Below are positions 1 to 8,222 of a DNA stretch of 41,601 bases, piece after piece. The stretch covers positions 1-41,601 of the forward strand of contig JAFYPJ010000135.1 of assembly GCA_017547545.1 (NCBI GenBank), given 5' to 3'. Source of the DNA: Clostridia bacterium. GTDB lineage: Bacteria; Bacillota; Clostridia; Oscillospirales; CAG-272. Every line of letters begins with the position of its first letter. The first letter of the stretch is position 1. The position numbers and the translations under genes were made by a program. The notes beneath the pieces were generated by a model. It was given only the letters and a program-made list of their open reading frames with translations. It had not been told where the DNA came from and ran no database searches.

Positions 1-109
1 ACAATTTTTTTACAATTTAAATTCCCTATAATGGTGAAAAATCTGTTATCTTATATAATGTAAGTATATATTCGTATTTTAAAGATTTTATTTTAAGGTA
101 GGTATTTTT

Positions 110-1822
110 ATGTTTGAATTTTGGATCGGAAGAAATAAAATATCCGAATATGCAGTAGTTATTCCCGATAATTCTATTCCTAATGAGGAATATGCTGCAA
201 AGGAGTTTGTAAAATACATAGAAAAAACAGTTGGTTTAAAGCTTGAAATTTTAAAGGAAAGCGAAAAATATGAAAAGCATGTTATCTACATAGGCAGATG
301 TATTCGCAGTGCCAAAATGGTAAACTTTTCTGAGCTTGGTGAGGAAGGCTTTATTATTACTGTTTTTGACGGTAATCTTTTTATAACCGGTAACGATAAA
401 AGAGGAACTCTTTACGGTGTTTATACATTTCTTGAAAAATATGTTGGCTGGAGATTCTTTACAACAGATACGGAAATGATACTTAACAAAAAGGATGTTT
501 TTCTTGAAGAAGGACTTTATGATAAACAGATACCCAAGCTTGAATGGCGTGATGTTTGTATTCCCGCATACCTTCCCTGTGATATTGCAGTAAAGCGTAA
601 AATAAATTCGAGCTACAGAAGAGATTTCACGGAGGAAATGGGAGGCAGCTTCCTTTACCCCGGAAGATTTGTACATACAATGGAAAGCCTGCTTGATATT
701 CCTCAACAGCAGCAGCCCTGTTTTTCAGACGAAAAAAATCTTGAAAAATGTATTGAAAATGTAAGAAAGTTACTTCGCGGTTATCCGGACGCAAGAGTTA
801 TTTCGGTTACTCAAAATGACTGCGAAATTGGTGCGGACTGTTACTGTAAATGCGAAAAATGCAGAAAGATAGACGAGGAAGAAGGAAGTCATGCAGGAAG
901 CCTTTTGCGTTTTGTTAACGCAGTTGCCGATGCAATAAAGGATGAATTTCCGAAGGTAAGAATAATGACACTTGCATATCTTCATACAAACAAGTGTCCT
1001 AAAATCACCGTTCCCCGTGACAATGTTATAATTGAATTTGCCCCCATGACTCTCTGCTATAATCATTCGGCAGATGATGATAACTGTGAAGTTAACCGTG
1101 AAATACTTTCAGATTTCCGTGCATGGGGCAGAATTGCAAAAAAAATATATATCTGGGATTACTGTGCTAATTTCTCATTTACAGTTCCCCATTTCCCCGA
1201 TTTTCATGTTTTGCGTAAAAATGTTTCCTATTATACAAACCACAATGTGTTCGGTATGTTTTGCGAGGGAGATAATTATTATGATGACCACATGACCGAC
1301 CTTGTTGAATTAAGAGCTTATCTTCTTTCCAAGCTGTTATGGGAGCCTCAGATGAGTGAAGAGGAATTTGAAAAGCACATGGACGAATTTCTCCTTGGTT
1401 ACTACGGTATGGGTGGTAAATATATAAAGGAATATTTAAAGATCCTTGAAGAAGCAGTTGGTAAAGAAAGACATGTATACTGTTATCAAAATCCCACCAT
1501 GCTTGTGGATGTTGATTATATGCTCAATAATGATGACAGAATGATGGAATGCTGGAAAAAGTGTGAGGCATTGGCAAAAACAGAGCTTGAAAAGGCTCAT
1601 ATTCACCGTTCAATGCAGGGTTATATTCATTTACATCTGCTCTATACCTTTGATAAACGCATGGAAAAGGCAAATGAAGAAGAAAAGCAGGCCCTTATCG
1701 CTGAAAATAAGGCTTTCTACGAGGCTTTGCAGAAATACGATATAGAACCGAGAGGATGGCAGTCAAAATTGCCTGAGATCACCGATTTTACTCAAAATGC
1801 GGGTGTAAAAATTTATTGGTAA
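110..1822 (+). CDS. DUF4838 domain protein, glycoside-hydrolase-like
   Basis: A 570-residue protein without a visible signal peptide, so probably cytoplasmic. Residues about 1-130 look like the alpha-glucuronidase/GH20-type N-terminal alpha/beta domain, with the typical stretch RGTLYGVYTFLEKYVGWRFF near residues 97-116. The central part (about 170-440) matches what I know of DUF4838: a VTQND segment followed by a cysteine cluster CYCKCEKC, then IIEFAPM and WDYCANF, as in a TIM-barrel glycosidase fold. The family is associated with glycan degradation, but substrate and catalytic residues are not firmly established, so I give no enzyme name. The ATG is preceded by AAGGTAGG at good spacing. A GH32 gene follows 54 bases later on the same strand and ends in a strong terminator, so the two are probably co-transcribed for use of one oligosaccharide. 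Confidence 0.75.
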   Translation: MFEFWIGRNKISEYAVVIPDNSIPNEEYAAKEFVKYIEKTVGLKLEILKESEKYEKHVIYIGRCIRSAKMVNFSELGEEGFIITVFDGNLFITGNDKRGTLYGVYTFLEKYVGWRFFTTDTEMILNKKDVFLEEGLYDKQIPKLEWRDVCIPAYLPCDIAVKRKINSSYRRDFTEEMGGSFLYPGRFVHTMESLLDIPQQQQPCFSDEKNLEKCIENVRKLLRGYPDARVISVTQNDCEIGADCYCKCEKCRKIDEEEGSHAGSLLRFVNAVADAIKDEFPKVRIMTLAYLHTNKCPKITVPRDNVIIEFAPMTLCYNHSADDDNCEVNREILSDFRAWGRIAKKIYIWDYCANFSFTVPHFPDFHVLRKNVSYYTNHNVFGMFCEGDNYYDDHMTDLVELRAYLLSKLLWEPQMSEEEFEKHMDEFLLGYYGMGGKYIKEYLKILEEAVGKERHVYCYQNPTMLVDVDYMLNNDDRMMECWKKCEALAKTELEKAHIHRSMQGYIHLHLLYTFDKRMEKANEEEKQALIAENKAFYEALQKYDIEPRGWQSKLPEITDFTQNAGVKIYW

Positions 1823-1876
1823 AAATATCTGTTCCCTTCGGTTTATCAAAAAGAAAATTTATACAGGAGAAATCTT

Positions 1877-3466
1877 ATGAAAATAACAGAAAGATATCTT
1901 ACTTTTGAAACAAATCCCGATAATGCCTGTGTTAATGTTAATATATATGACAAAGACGAGCTTATTGAGCAAGTATTTACCCATCTTGGAGAGGGTGAAG
2001 TAAAATACTTTGTTGATATGCAGGAATACATTGGTAAGGAACTGAGAATAGAGATAACAAAATGTACTTCCTTATGGCAGAGATATCCTGAACCCTTTGT
2101 TACAGATGAAATGCTTAGTGAAAGAATAAAGTATGTTCGCTGTGAGGATAGCTACGAAACAGAATTTGATGCAAATAAATATCGCCCCTATGTGCATTTT
2201 ACAACACAGAGAGGCTGGGTAAACGATCCTAACGGATGTCTTTACTATGACGGTGTTTATCATCTTTATTACCAGCATTGTCCCGGAGCACCCTATGCAA
2301 TGTGGGATAACAACCATTGGGGACATGCATGGTCCAAGGATCTTATTACCTGGACCGAGGCTGAACCCATACTCCGTTACCCTCATGCAGCATCGGGTAC
2401 AGGCTTTGTTAACCGCGAAAACAAAAAGGCTTGTATTACCCATGGCTATATGATCTTTGAAAGTGATGACGGAGGTTATCATTATAAATTCAAATCTGTA
2501 AATACTGCGGGTAACGGAGATCCCAAGATCCTTTTTATTGAAGAATTTAACAAGTATTTTTCAATAACTCTTCGCGATATTACCTCATATTCTATCTCTT
2601 CTTCTCCCGATCTTGTGAATTGGCAGCATGAAAGCGATATACTCGGTTTCCGCGAATGCCCTGAAATGGTTAAATACCAAATTGAGGGTACAAATGAGTA
2701 TAAATGGGTTCTTAACGGTGGAGACGGTGCTTATCAGATAGGCGAATTTAACGGTCATGAATTTATTCCCGATCCGATAGATCCCAACCGCCTTGATAAA
2801 TATGTTTATGTTATGAATGCTACCAAAAACTTTTCAAATAAGTATAACGGCAGCTATGTTAATTATAACTATAAGGATGAATGGGACCGTTTCTGTACAT
2901 ATGCTCACCAGAACTTTGATTCTGCTCCAAATGGCAGAAAGATAAGAATTGCATGGTATCCGATCCGCTACACAAGTATTGGCAAAATGCCCTTTAATCA
3001 GGCTATGACCATTCCATGCGAATTAAAGCTTCGCAATACCGCCTTAGGCTTGCGCCTTTGCGCTATGCCCGTTGATGAAATTAAGAATTACCACTCTGAA
3101 TACAAGGTTGTGGAAGGTGATAATCCTGAGCTTGAGTCCGGCGGCAGATGCTTTGACTGTGAAATAGAAATGACACCCGATTCCACACTTTATGCACGCG
3201 GTTACGGTTTCAGATACAATGAAGAAACCAAAATGCTTACTATTACTCCTCCCGATAATGTGGAGTTTGATGTACCCTGTATTCCTTATGATGGAAAAAT
3301 TAAGATAAGAGCCTTGTTTGATATAATGATTGCCGAGTTCTTTATCGGTATGGGAGAGGTATATGTACCTTTAAAGCCTGAAAATCCCGATGAAGACGGA
3401 ATTTTTGTTGAAATAAAGGGTAAAGGAAAAATCGAGATAAACAAGATAAGTAAAATAAGAAAATAA
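1877..3466 (+). CDS. Glycoside hydrolase family 32 protein (beta-fructosidase-like)
   Basis: A 529-residue intracellular-type protein. GH32 enzymes hydrolyse beta-fructosides (sucrose, inulin, levan or their phosphates). The nucleophile motif WVNDPNG is at residues 114-120 (Asp117) and the acid/base motif REC at 259-261 (Glu260). The transition-state-stabiliser motif, normally RDP, reads GDP at 214-216, so the Asp is kept but the Arg is lost. About 100 residues precede the five-bladed propeller and do not resemble the usual family start; residues about 400-529 would be the C-terminal beta-sandwich. Start chosen at the ATG with CAGGAG seven bases upstream. It follows the DUF4838 gene and its stop codon lies inside a perfect hairpin terminator. 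Family assignment is secure; substrate is unknown, and the altered motif could mean a non-standard fructoside or another sugar. Confidence 0.88.
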   Translation: MKITERYLTFETNPDNACVNVNIYDKDELIEQVFTHLGEGEVKYFVDMQEYIGKELRIEITKCTSLWQRYPEPFVTDEMLSERIKYVRCEDSYETEFDANKYRPYVHFTTQRGWVNDPNGCLYYDGVYHLYYQHCPGAPYAMWDNNHWGHAWSKDLITWTEAEPILRYPHAASGTGFVNRENKKACITHGYMIFESDDGGYHYKFKSVNTAGNGDPKILFIEEFNKYFSITLRDITSYSISSSPDLVNWQHESDILGFRECPEMVKYQIEGTNEYKWVLNGGDGAYQIGEFNGHEFIPDPIDPNRLDKYVYVMNATKNFSNKYNGSYVNYNYKDEWDRFCTYAHQNFDSAPNGRKIRIAWYPIRYTSIGKMPFNQAMTIPCELKLRNTALGLRLCAMPVDEIKNYHSEYKVVEGDNPELESGGRCFDCEIEMTPDSTLYARGYGFRYNEETKMLTITPPDNVEFDVPCIPYDGKIKIRALFDIMIAEFFIGMGEVYVPLKPENPDEDGIFVEIKGKGKIEINKISKIRK

Positions 3467-3496
3467 TAAAAGCTCCGTTTCGGAGCTTTTATTATT
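3462..3496. terminator. Bidirectional rho-independent terminator
   Basis: A perfect 16-bp inverted repeat (arms 3462-3477 and 3481-3496) with a TTT loop. The GC-rich core AGCTCCG/CGGAGCT is flanked by A-rich and T-rich arms. It includes the stop codon of the GH32 gene and touches the stop codon of the convergent MORN gene, so it can end transcription from both sides. Confidence 0.9.
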
Positions 3497-4450
3497 CTAT
3501 TCATTATCTGTATTTTCTGTATCTGTGTCTTCTTCGTCTTCGGGAGTTTCGGTACGGACATATTCACCGTTTTCAAAATATCCAACAAGAATACTTGTGT
3601 CCTTACGGGTATGGGTTCCGTAGCCGTTTATATTGCCGTTTTCAAACATTCCGGTATAGAACTCACCGTTTTCCCATGTATATGTTCCTTGTCCGCTGAA
3701 AAGGTCATTTTCAAAATTTCCTTTATAGCTGTCACCGTTTGCGGCGGTATATTCACCGTATCCGCTTTTGGCATCGTTTACAAAGGTACCTATAAATACA
3801 GAACCGTCGGCATAATTGACGGTTGCAGCTCCGTTCTTTTTATTATCTGAGAAGCTGCAGGTACATACAGTACCGTCACTTTCGGTAAGAACACCGTTTC
3901 CTGAATATTTTCCGTCCTTGAACTCTCCGTCATAGCTTGAACCGTTGGCATAGGTCATTTTGCCTTTTCCGTCTATAACACCGTTAATAAAGCTGCCAAC
4001 ATAGCTTGAACCGTTGGCATATACCATTTTTCCCTCTCCGTTGGGAAATCCGCGGGACATTTCTCCAGTATAGGTATCTCCGTTAGAATAGGAAATGGTC
4101 TTCTTTTTTGCATTAAGGGTTGCAGTTCCTTCTCCCTCGCCTGAAAAATAAAGGGTTCCTTTGTAATATTCACCCTTTTCTGTCCAGCCGAAGAATTTTG
4201 CTCTTACCGAGTCATCCGAAACAGAGGTTGAAAAACGCAATCCGGTTATCAAAAGCGCAATTACTACCAATATAAGAGCCGCAACCGCAGCTATAGCGGA
4301 TATTTTTGCAAGCTTTATAAAGGAAAACTTATTCTTTTTTGTATTTGTTTTTCCTTTATGGGGTATTTTATTTTGTACGGTTTTTTGTACAGGCTTTTGC
4401 GGTGGGCTTACCGCCTGCCTTTTTACATTCGTTTTTTGGTTTTTAGACAT
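3497..4450 (-). CDS. MORN-repeat protein with N-terminal membrane anchor
   Basis: 317 residues. A Lys/Gln/Pro-rich basic head (about 1-45) is followed by one hydrophobic segment (about 47-70) and then about eight tandem MORN repeats of 23 residues, of the form YxGxFxNGxxxGxGxxxYANGSS (about 95-300). The end is a short acidic tail rich in Asp, Glu and Thr. By the positive-inside rule the repeats would face outside the cell. Some repeats are near-identical in DNA: two copies of a sequence beginning catagcttgaaccgttggca lie about 69 bases apart around 3938 and 4001, a sign of recent duplication. MORN repeats bind lipids or proteins in other systems; the bacterial role is mostly unknown. It lies 17 bases downstream of another membrane-protein gene. 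The fifth repeat (CTCSFSDNKKNG) is the most decayed. Confidence 0.85.
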   Translation of the reverse strand: MSKNQKTNVKRQAVSPPQKPVQKTVQNKIPHKGKTNTKKNKFSFIKLAKISAIAAVAALILVVIALLITGLRFSTSVSDDSVRAKFFGWTEKGEYYKGTLYFSGEGEGTATLNAKKKTISYSNGDTYTGEMSRGFPNGEGKMVYANGSSYVGSFINGVIDGKGKMTYANGSSYDGEFKDGKYSGNGVLTESDGTVCTCSFSDNKKNGAATVNYADGSVFIGTFVNDAKSGYGEYTAANGDSYKGNFENDLFSGQGTYTWENGEFYTGMFENGNINGYGTHTRKDTSILVGYFENGEYVRTETPEDEEDTDTENTDNE

Positions 4451-4467
4451 TGTTTGCCTTCCTGCAT

Positions 4468-4956
4468 TTAACTGAATTTAAACATATCAAGCAGCTTAGG
4501 TATATATTCTATGCATAAAAGTGCCGAAATAAACATTAACACCGCAGTTATTAAAACCATAAGCAAGGAGGTGTTTTTGCCTTCATATTTTATTTCTGCG
4601 CGGTACTTTTGCTCTTCGGGTATATAGAATCTTGCATTTTCAAAATCATTGGCATTGAGTTTCGGTTTATCTACGGTACAGTATACTACTCTGCGAAGAG
4701 AGGAATACTGTTTTTTTAATGCCTTTTTTATAAAGATGCTGTCTATACCCGCCTGTTTGACGGTAAGAGCATTATCAATGGAAAATATTCCCTTTTTAGA
4801 TAATACCCTTACTGCTCTGCCTACGATCTTTCGGTTATACCACATCATAAATGAAGCAATTACTATACCTATATAGAATGCCCATATTACCTTTGTAAGG
4901 GTGGTATTTGATTCGGACCACAGGCTTGTGAAATTTATGGCTTTTATGAAATCCAT
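4468..4956 (-). CDS. Hypothetical membrane protein, two predicted TM segments
   Basis: 162 residues with hydrophobic segments at about 23-41 (VIWAFYIGIVIASFMMW) and about 130-150 (LLMVLITAVLMFISALLCI), and a soluble loop of about 85 residues between them. The loop contains basic and tyrosine-rich parts and the phrase IDSIFIKKALKKQYSSLRR. I do not recognise a named family. In several Clostridia a small membrane protein (DUF4446 type) lies between serS and the partition genes, but this one is on the far side of serS and I see no clear similarity. Its ATG overlaps the serS stop codon by one base, so it is probably translated with serS. Function unknown. Confidence 0.75.
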   Translation of the reverse strand: MDFIKAINFTSLWSESNTTLTKVIWAFYIGIVIASFMMWYNRKIVGRAVRVLSKKGIFSIDNALTVKQAGIDSIFIKKALKKQYSSLRRVVYCTVDKPKLNANDFENARFYIPEEQKYRAEIKYEGKNTSLLMVLITAVLMFISALLCIEYIPKLLDMFKFS

Positions 4957-6251
4957 TACTTGATCATATCCTTTGTGATAACCTCACAGCCAAGGTATTT
5001 CTGAAGAACTTCAGGAACCTTTACGCTGCCGTCGGCAAGCTGATTCTGTTCAACAACTGCAGGGAGAATACGGCTTGTTGCAAGACCTGAACCGTTGAGA
5101 GTATGAACATATTCGGTTTTACCTGTTGCTTCGTTACGGTAACGCATATTACCGCGGCGTGCCTGATAATCCCTTGCATTGGATACGGAGGATACTTCCT
5201 TGTAGCCGTTCATGGAAGGAATATGAATTTCTATATCATAGGTTCTTGCCATAGATGCGGAACAGTCTGCTGCTGCGAGCTTAACTGTTCTGAAATGGAA
5301 TCCAAGACCGCGAACAAGAGCTTCTGCCTTGCCAACAAGTTCTTCAAAGGCTTCGTCTGAATTATCGGGGCGGGTGTACTGAACCATTTCAACCTTATTG
5401 AACTGATGTCCTCTTACCATACCTCTTTCATCTGCACGGTAGGAGCCTGCTTCGCGGCGGAAGCAAGGTGTATAGGAGATATATTTTCTGGGAAGATCAG
5501 CTTCTGTTAATATCTCATCGCGGTGTAAGCTTACAAGGGCAGTTTCTGCGGTGGGAAGCATGAATCTTCTCTGATTGTCTTCAGCTGTATCAAGCCAGTA
5601 AACATCGTTTGCAAACTTGGGGAACTGACCTGCAGTAAGGCCACATTCGTAGCCAAGCATGTGGGGAACAAGAACCAATTCGTATCCGTCTGCAAGGTGG
5701 GTATCAATAAAGTAGTTGAGAAGAGCCCACTCAAGGCGCGCGCCCATACCTCTGTATATCCAGAAGCCGCTGCCGGAAAGCTTTGTTCCGCGGGGATAAT
5801 CAATAAGACCGAGATCTGTACAAAGATCAACATGATTCTTGGGTTCAAAATCAAATACATGGGGTTCGCCAAAGTATTTTACAGGCTCATTGTTTTCCTT
5901 TCCGCCGGGTTTGAGATCCGCATCGGGAAGATTGGGGAGAGAAAGCATAAGGGTTTTGTATTTTTCCTCAATTTCCTTGAGCTCTGTATCTATTGATTTG
6001 ATTGTTTCGGAAAGCTCCTTCATCTGTGCAAAGATAGCGGTTGTATCTTCGCCTGCCTTTTTCATCATGGGGATCTGCTTTGAAACCTTGTTCTGCTCTG
6101 CCTTTAAGCTTTCGGTTTTACCTATAAGCTCACGGCGGGAAACATCTAACGCAAGAATTTCATCAATTTCCTTGCATGCATCGTATTCCTTTGCTAAAAG
6201 TAATCTTTTTACTTCATCGGGATTTTCCTTGATAAGTCTGATGTCTAACAT
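4956..6251 (-). CDS. serS: Serine--tRNA ligase
   Basis: 431 residues, the usual size for bacterial SerRS. It charges tRNA-Ser with serine in the cytoplasm. The start MLDIRLIKENPDEVKR is the family signature. Residues about 1-110 form the long antiparallel coiled-coil arm that grips the tRNA-Ser variable loop. The class II core follows, with motif 2 in the stretch YTPCFRREAGSYRADERGM and motif 3 in the stretch NGSGLATSRILPAVVEQ. The ATG has AGGAG upstream (spacing 8). A promoter with consensus-like TTGCAA/TATAAT lies at 6300-6328, and a parS-like site ends just upstream of it. Confidence 0.98.
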   Translation of the reverse strand: MLDIRLIKENPDEVKRLLLAKEYDACKEIDEILALDVSRRELIGKTESLKAEQNKVSKQIPMMKKAGEDTTAIFAQMKELSETIKSIDTELKEIEEKYKTLMLSLPNLPDADLKPGGKENNEPVKYFGEPHVFDFEPKNHVDLCTDLGLIDYPRGTKLSGSGFWIYRGMGARLEWALLNYFIDTHLADGYELVLVPHMLGYECGLTAGQFPKFANDVYWLDTAEDNQRRFMLPTAETALVSLHRDEILTEADLPRKYISYTPCFRREAGSYRADERGMVRGHQFNKVEMVQYTRPDNSDEAFEELVGKAEALVRGLGFHFRTVKLAAADCSASMARTYDIEIHIPSMNGYKEVSSVSNARDYQARRGNMRYRNEATGKTEYVHTLNGSGLATSRILPAVVEQNQLADGSVKVPEVLQKYLGCEVITKDMIK

Positions 6252-6299
6252 TTTTTTATCTCCTAAAATTTTTTGTCTATATTATTATATTATATATAT

Positions 6300-6328
6300 A
6301 TTATATACTATATCAGAACGGATTGCAA
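6300..6328 (-). promoter_or_regulatory. Sigma-A-type promoter of serS
   Basis: On the minus strand, TTGCAA (6323-6328) and TATAAT (6300-6305) are separated by exactly 17 bases. The predicted start site would be near 6293, giving a leader of about 40 bases before the serS ATG. The upstream parS-like site begins only 8 bases from the -35 box, so ParB spreading could affect this promoter (inference). Confidence 0.7.
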
Positions 6329-6336
6329 ACAGGCAA

Positions 6337-6352
6337 TGTTCCACATGGAACA
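6337..6352. promoter_or_regulatory. parS: parS-like site 1 (ParB/Noc-type binding site)
   Basis: The 16-mer TGTTCCACATGGAACA is an almost perfect palindrome. It fits the general parS pattern TGTTnCAcgTGnAACA except that the central CG is CA. It starts directly after the parB stop codon. Its exact reverse complement occurs at 8169-8184, upstream of soj. Two identical 16-mers inside one partition locus are very unlikely by chance. Confidence 0.85.
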
Positions 6353-7231
6353 TCAGTCATCAAATATGTTTGAACCGCAGATCAGATTTATAAGAGTTTC
6401 AAGATCTTCATTATCCTGATACTCAATTTCGATCTTTTTTGCCTTACCCTTATTCTTTATTGAAATTCTTCTTCCCATGCGTGCACTCATGCGCCGTTCA
6501 AGCTCTTTGGTGTAATCTATAACCAATTCCTTGTTTTCATCTTGGGTTTCTTCGGCGATTTTTTCGCTGTTGAGTTTTTTTGCAAGTTTTTCGGTTTCTC
6601 TTACAGTAAGTTCCTTTTCAATAACCGTATTTGCTGCCAAAACAAGTTTTTCCCTGTCTTTTACCGAAAGAAGAACCTTTGCATGACCTGTGCTGAGTTC
6701 ACCTGCTGCAACAAGCTCCTTTACCTGATCCGGAAGCTCAAGTAATCTTAAAGAGTTTGCTATAGACGGACGGGAACGGCCGATCTTTTTTGAAATTTCT
6801 TCCTGTGTTAATGAATACTCCTTTGCAAGAGTTTCATAGGCAAGAGCTTCTTCTATTGGGTTAAGGTCTTCCCTTTGCAGATTTTCCACTAAAGCTAATT
6901 CAGCAGCCTTATTATCGTCTATATCAAGTATTACAACCGGTATTTCGGTAAGACCTGCCATTTTAGCGGCTCTCCATCTTCTCTCCCCTGCTACAATACT
7001 GTAAAAGCCCTTTGAATTTTCCCTTACAGCAACAGGTTGAATAAGACCGTGGCTTGCTATAGAATCTGCCAGCTCAGCCAAAGCCTCACTGTCAAAAAAC
7101 TTTCTCGGCTGATTTGCCCTCGGTTCTATATCGCTTATACGCAGCATTGTTGTGTTTTTTGAGCTTGTTTGAAAATTATCTTCAAATATTGCATCAAGTC
7201 CTTTTCCAAGCCCCATGCTTTTTGATGCCAT
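6353..7231 (-). CDS. parB: Chromosome partitioning protein ParB (Spo0J)
   Basis: 292 residues, the normal size. ParB binds parS, acts as a CTP-dependent clamp, loads SMC and stimulates Soj. Visible parts: N-terminal MGLGKGLDAIF (Soj-interaction region), the motif ANQPRKFF, the CTP-binding patch VAGERRWRAAK, ENLQREDLNPIEEA, a helix-turn-helix around LTQEEISKKIGRSRPSIANSLRLL, and a C-terminal dimerisation region. The ATG chosen has no strong ribosome site. A start at the internal MGLGKG methionine is possible but equally unsupported. It lies 39 bases downstream of soj and is very likely co-transcribed from the soj promoter. Confidence 0.95.
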   Translation of the reverse strand: MASKSMGLGKGLDAIFEDNFQTSSKNTTMLRISDIEPRANQPRKFFDSEALAELADSIASHGLIQPVAVRENSKGFYSIVAGERRWRAAKMAGLTEIPVVILDIDDNKAAELALVENLQREDLNPIEEALAYETLAKEYSLTQEEISKKIGRSRPSIANSLRLLELPDQVKELVAAGELSTGHAKVLLSVKDREKLVLAANTVIEKELTVRETEKLAKKLNSEKIAEETQDENKELVIDYTKELERRMSARMGRRISIKNKGKAKKIEIEYQDNEDLETLINLICGSNIFDD

Positions 7232-7270
7232 TGTTTTATGTTAAGTAAAGGGTAATTTCTTCCCTTATAC

Positions 7271-8032
7271 TCAGATCCTTTCCATTATTTCTTTTGCTAT
7301 GTCTAAATATGCAATACTTCCCTTTGAATATCTGTCATACGCTATTATCGGTTTTCCGTGGCTGGGTGCCTCGGATAAACGGACATTTCTTACAACAGGC
7401 GTGGAAATAAGCTTGTTTGCATAATATTTTTTAAGTTCATTTACAACCTGCATTGTAAGATTTAATCTGCCGTTGTACATGGTTAAAAGTATTCCTGTTA
7501 TCTCTATTTGAGGGTTGTACAGCTTTTTTACCTGCCTTATGGATATCATAAGCTGCGAAAGACCTTCAAGGGCATAATATTCGCATTGCATGGGAATGAT
7601 TATTCCGTCTGCCGCCACAAGAGAATTAACTGTTAAAATACCAAGTGAGGGGGGACAGTCTACTATTATATAATCATAATCTGCTTTTACACTCTCTAAA
7701 CCCATACGGAGTCTTTTTTCACGGTTTTCAAGGTCAACCAATTCAAATTCTGCACCGGCAAGAGCAATATTTGCAGGAAGAATGTCAAGGTTTTTAAAGG
7801 CAGTTGAAACGATACAGTCCTTTGCCGCTGCTCTGCCTATAAGAAGATCATAGGAGGAATTACCGATATCTCTTTTATTTATACCAACACCGCTTGTGGC
7901 GTTACCCTGTGGATCGCAATCGCAAAGTAATACTTTTTTGCCTAAATGTCCTATTGCCGCTGCCGTATTTACTGCAGATGTTGTTTTTCCTACTCCGCCC
8001 TTCTGATTGGCAAAGGTTAAAGTTACTCCCAA
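7271..8032 (-). CDS. soj: Chromosome partitioning ATPase ParA/Soj
   Basis: 253 residues from a TTG start. Soj is a Walker-type ATPase that works with ParB in origin segregation and regulates DnaA. The deviant Walker A KGGVGKTT lies near the N-terminus, followed by LLCDCDPQGNATSGVG and the switch region YIIVDCPPSLG. The TTG start is preferred over the longer reading frame (ATG at 8080) for two reasons: GGAGGT lies six bases upstream, and a perfect promoter at 8061-8089 would start transcription near 8054, downstream of the longer start. The order soj-parB is standard, with noc upstream. Confidence 0.96.
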   Translation of the reverse strand: MGVTLTFANQKGGVGKTTSAVNTAAAIGHLGKKVLLCDCDPQGNATSGVGINKRDIGNSSYDLLIGRAAAKDCIVSTAFKNLDILPANIALAGAEFELVDLENREKRLRMGLESVKADYDYIIVDCPPSLGILTVNSLVAADGIIIPMQCEYYALEGLSQLMISIRQVKKLYNPQIEITGILLTMYNGRLNLTMQVVNELKKYYANKLISTPVVRNVRLSEAPSHGKPIIAYDRYSKGSIAYLDIAKEIMERI

Positions 8033-8060
8033 TTCCTCACCTCCGAAAATAGATATAACC

Positions 8061-8089
8061 ATTATACAACAAATCTGCATTTATGTCAA
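8061..8089 (-). promoter_or_regulatory. Consensus sigma-A promoter of soj-parB
   Basis: On the minus strand, TTGACA (8084-8089) and TATAAT (8061-8066) are both perfect hexamers with a 17-base spacer. It reads directly into the soj ribosome site. The parS-like site at 8169-8184 is about 80 bases upstream. Confidence 0.85.
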
Positions 8090-8168
8090 TTATTATATAA
8101 GAATTTACTTTATAACTCTGAATATATCTTTACACAGTATAAATATAAATACTCATATTCGGCGGTAT

Positions 8169-8184
8169 TGTTCCATGTGGAACA
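8169..8184. promoter_or_regulatory. parS: parS-like site 2
   Basis: TGTTCCATGTGGAACA, the exact reverse complement of the site at 6337-6352, lies in the 190-base gap between noc and soj. Noc-binding sites in Bacillus have a different central sequence, and which of ParB or Noc binds here cannot be told from sequence alone. The location fits parS. Confidence 0.85.
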
Positions 8185-8222
8185 TTTTTGAAAACAGAAT
8201 TCGGAAAGGATAATGTTTATAT

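Noticed and set aside
110..1822. Assigning alpha-glucuronidase activity to the DUF4838 protein
   Set aside because: Only the N-terminal fold is alike; the catalytic domain is a different one.
3497..4450. DNA tandem repeat as a separate element
   Set aside because: The repetition follows the 23-residue protein repeat and is explained by the MORN gene.
6252..6336. Replication origin
   Set aside because: The AT-rich stretch is explained by the serS promoter region. No group of DnaA boxes and no dnaA gene is in the window.
8033..8080. Longer Soj start at the ATG 8080
   Set aside because: The promoter -10 box lies inside that extension, so it would not be in the transcript.
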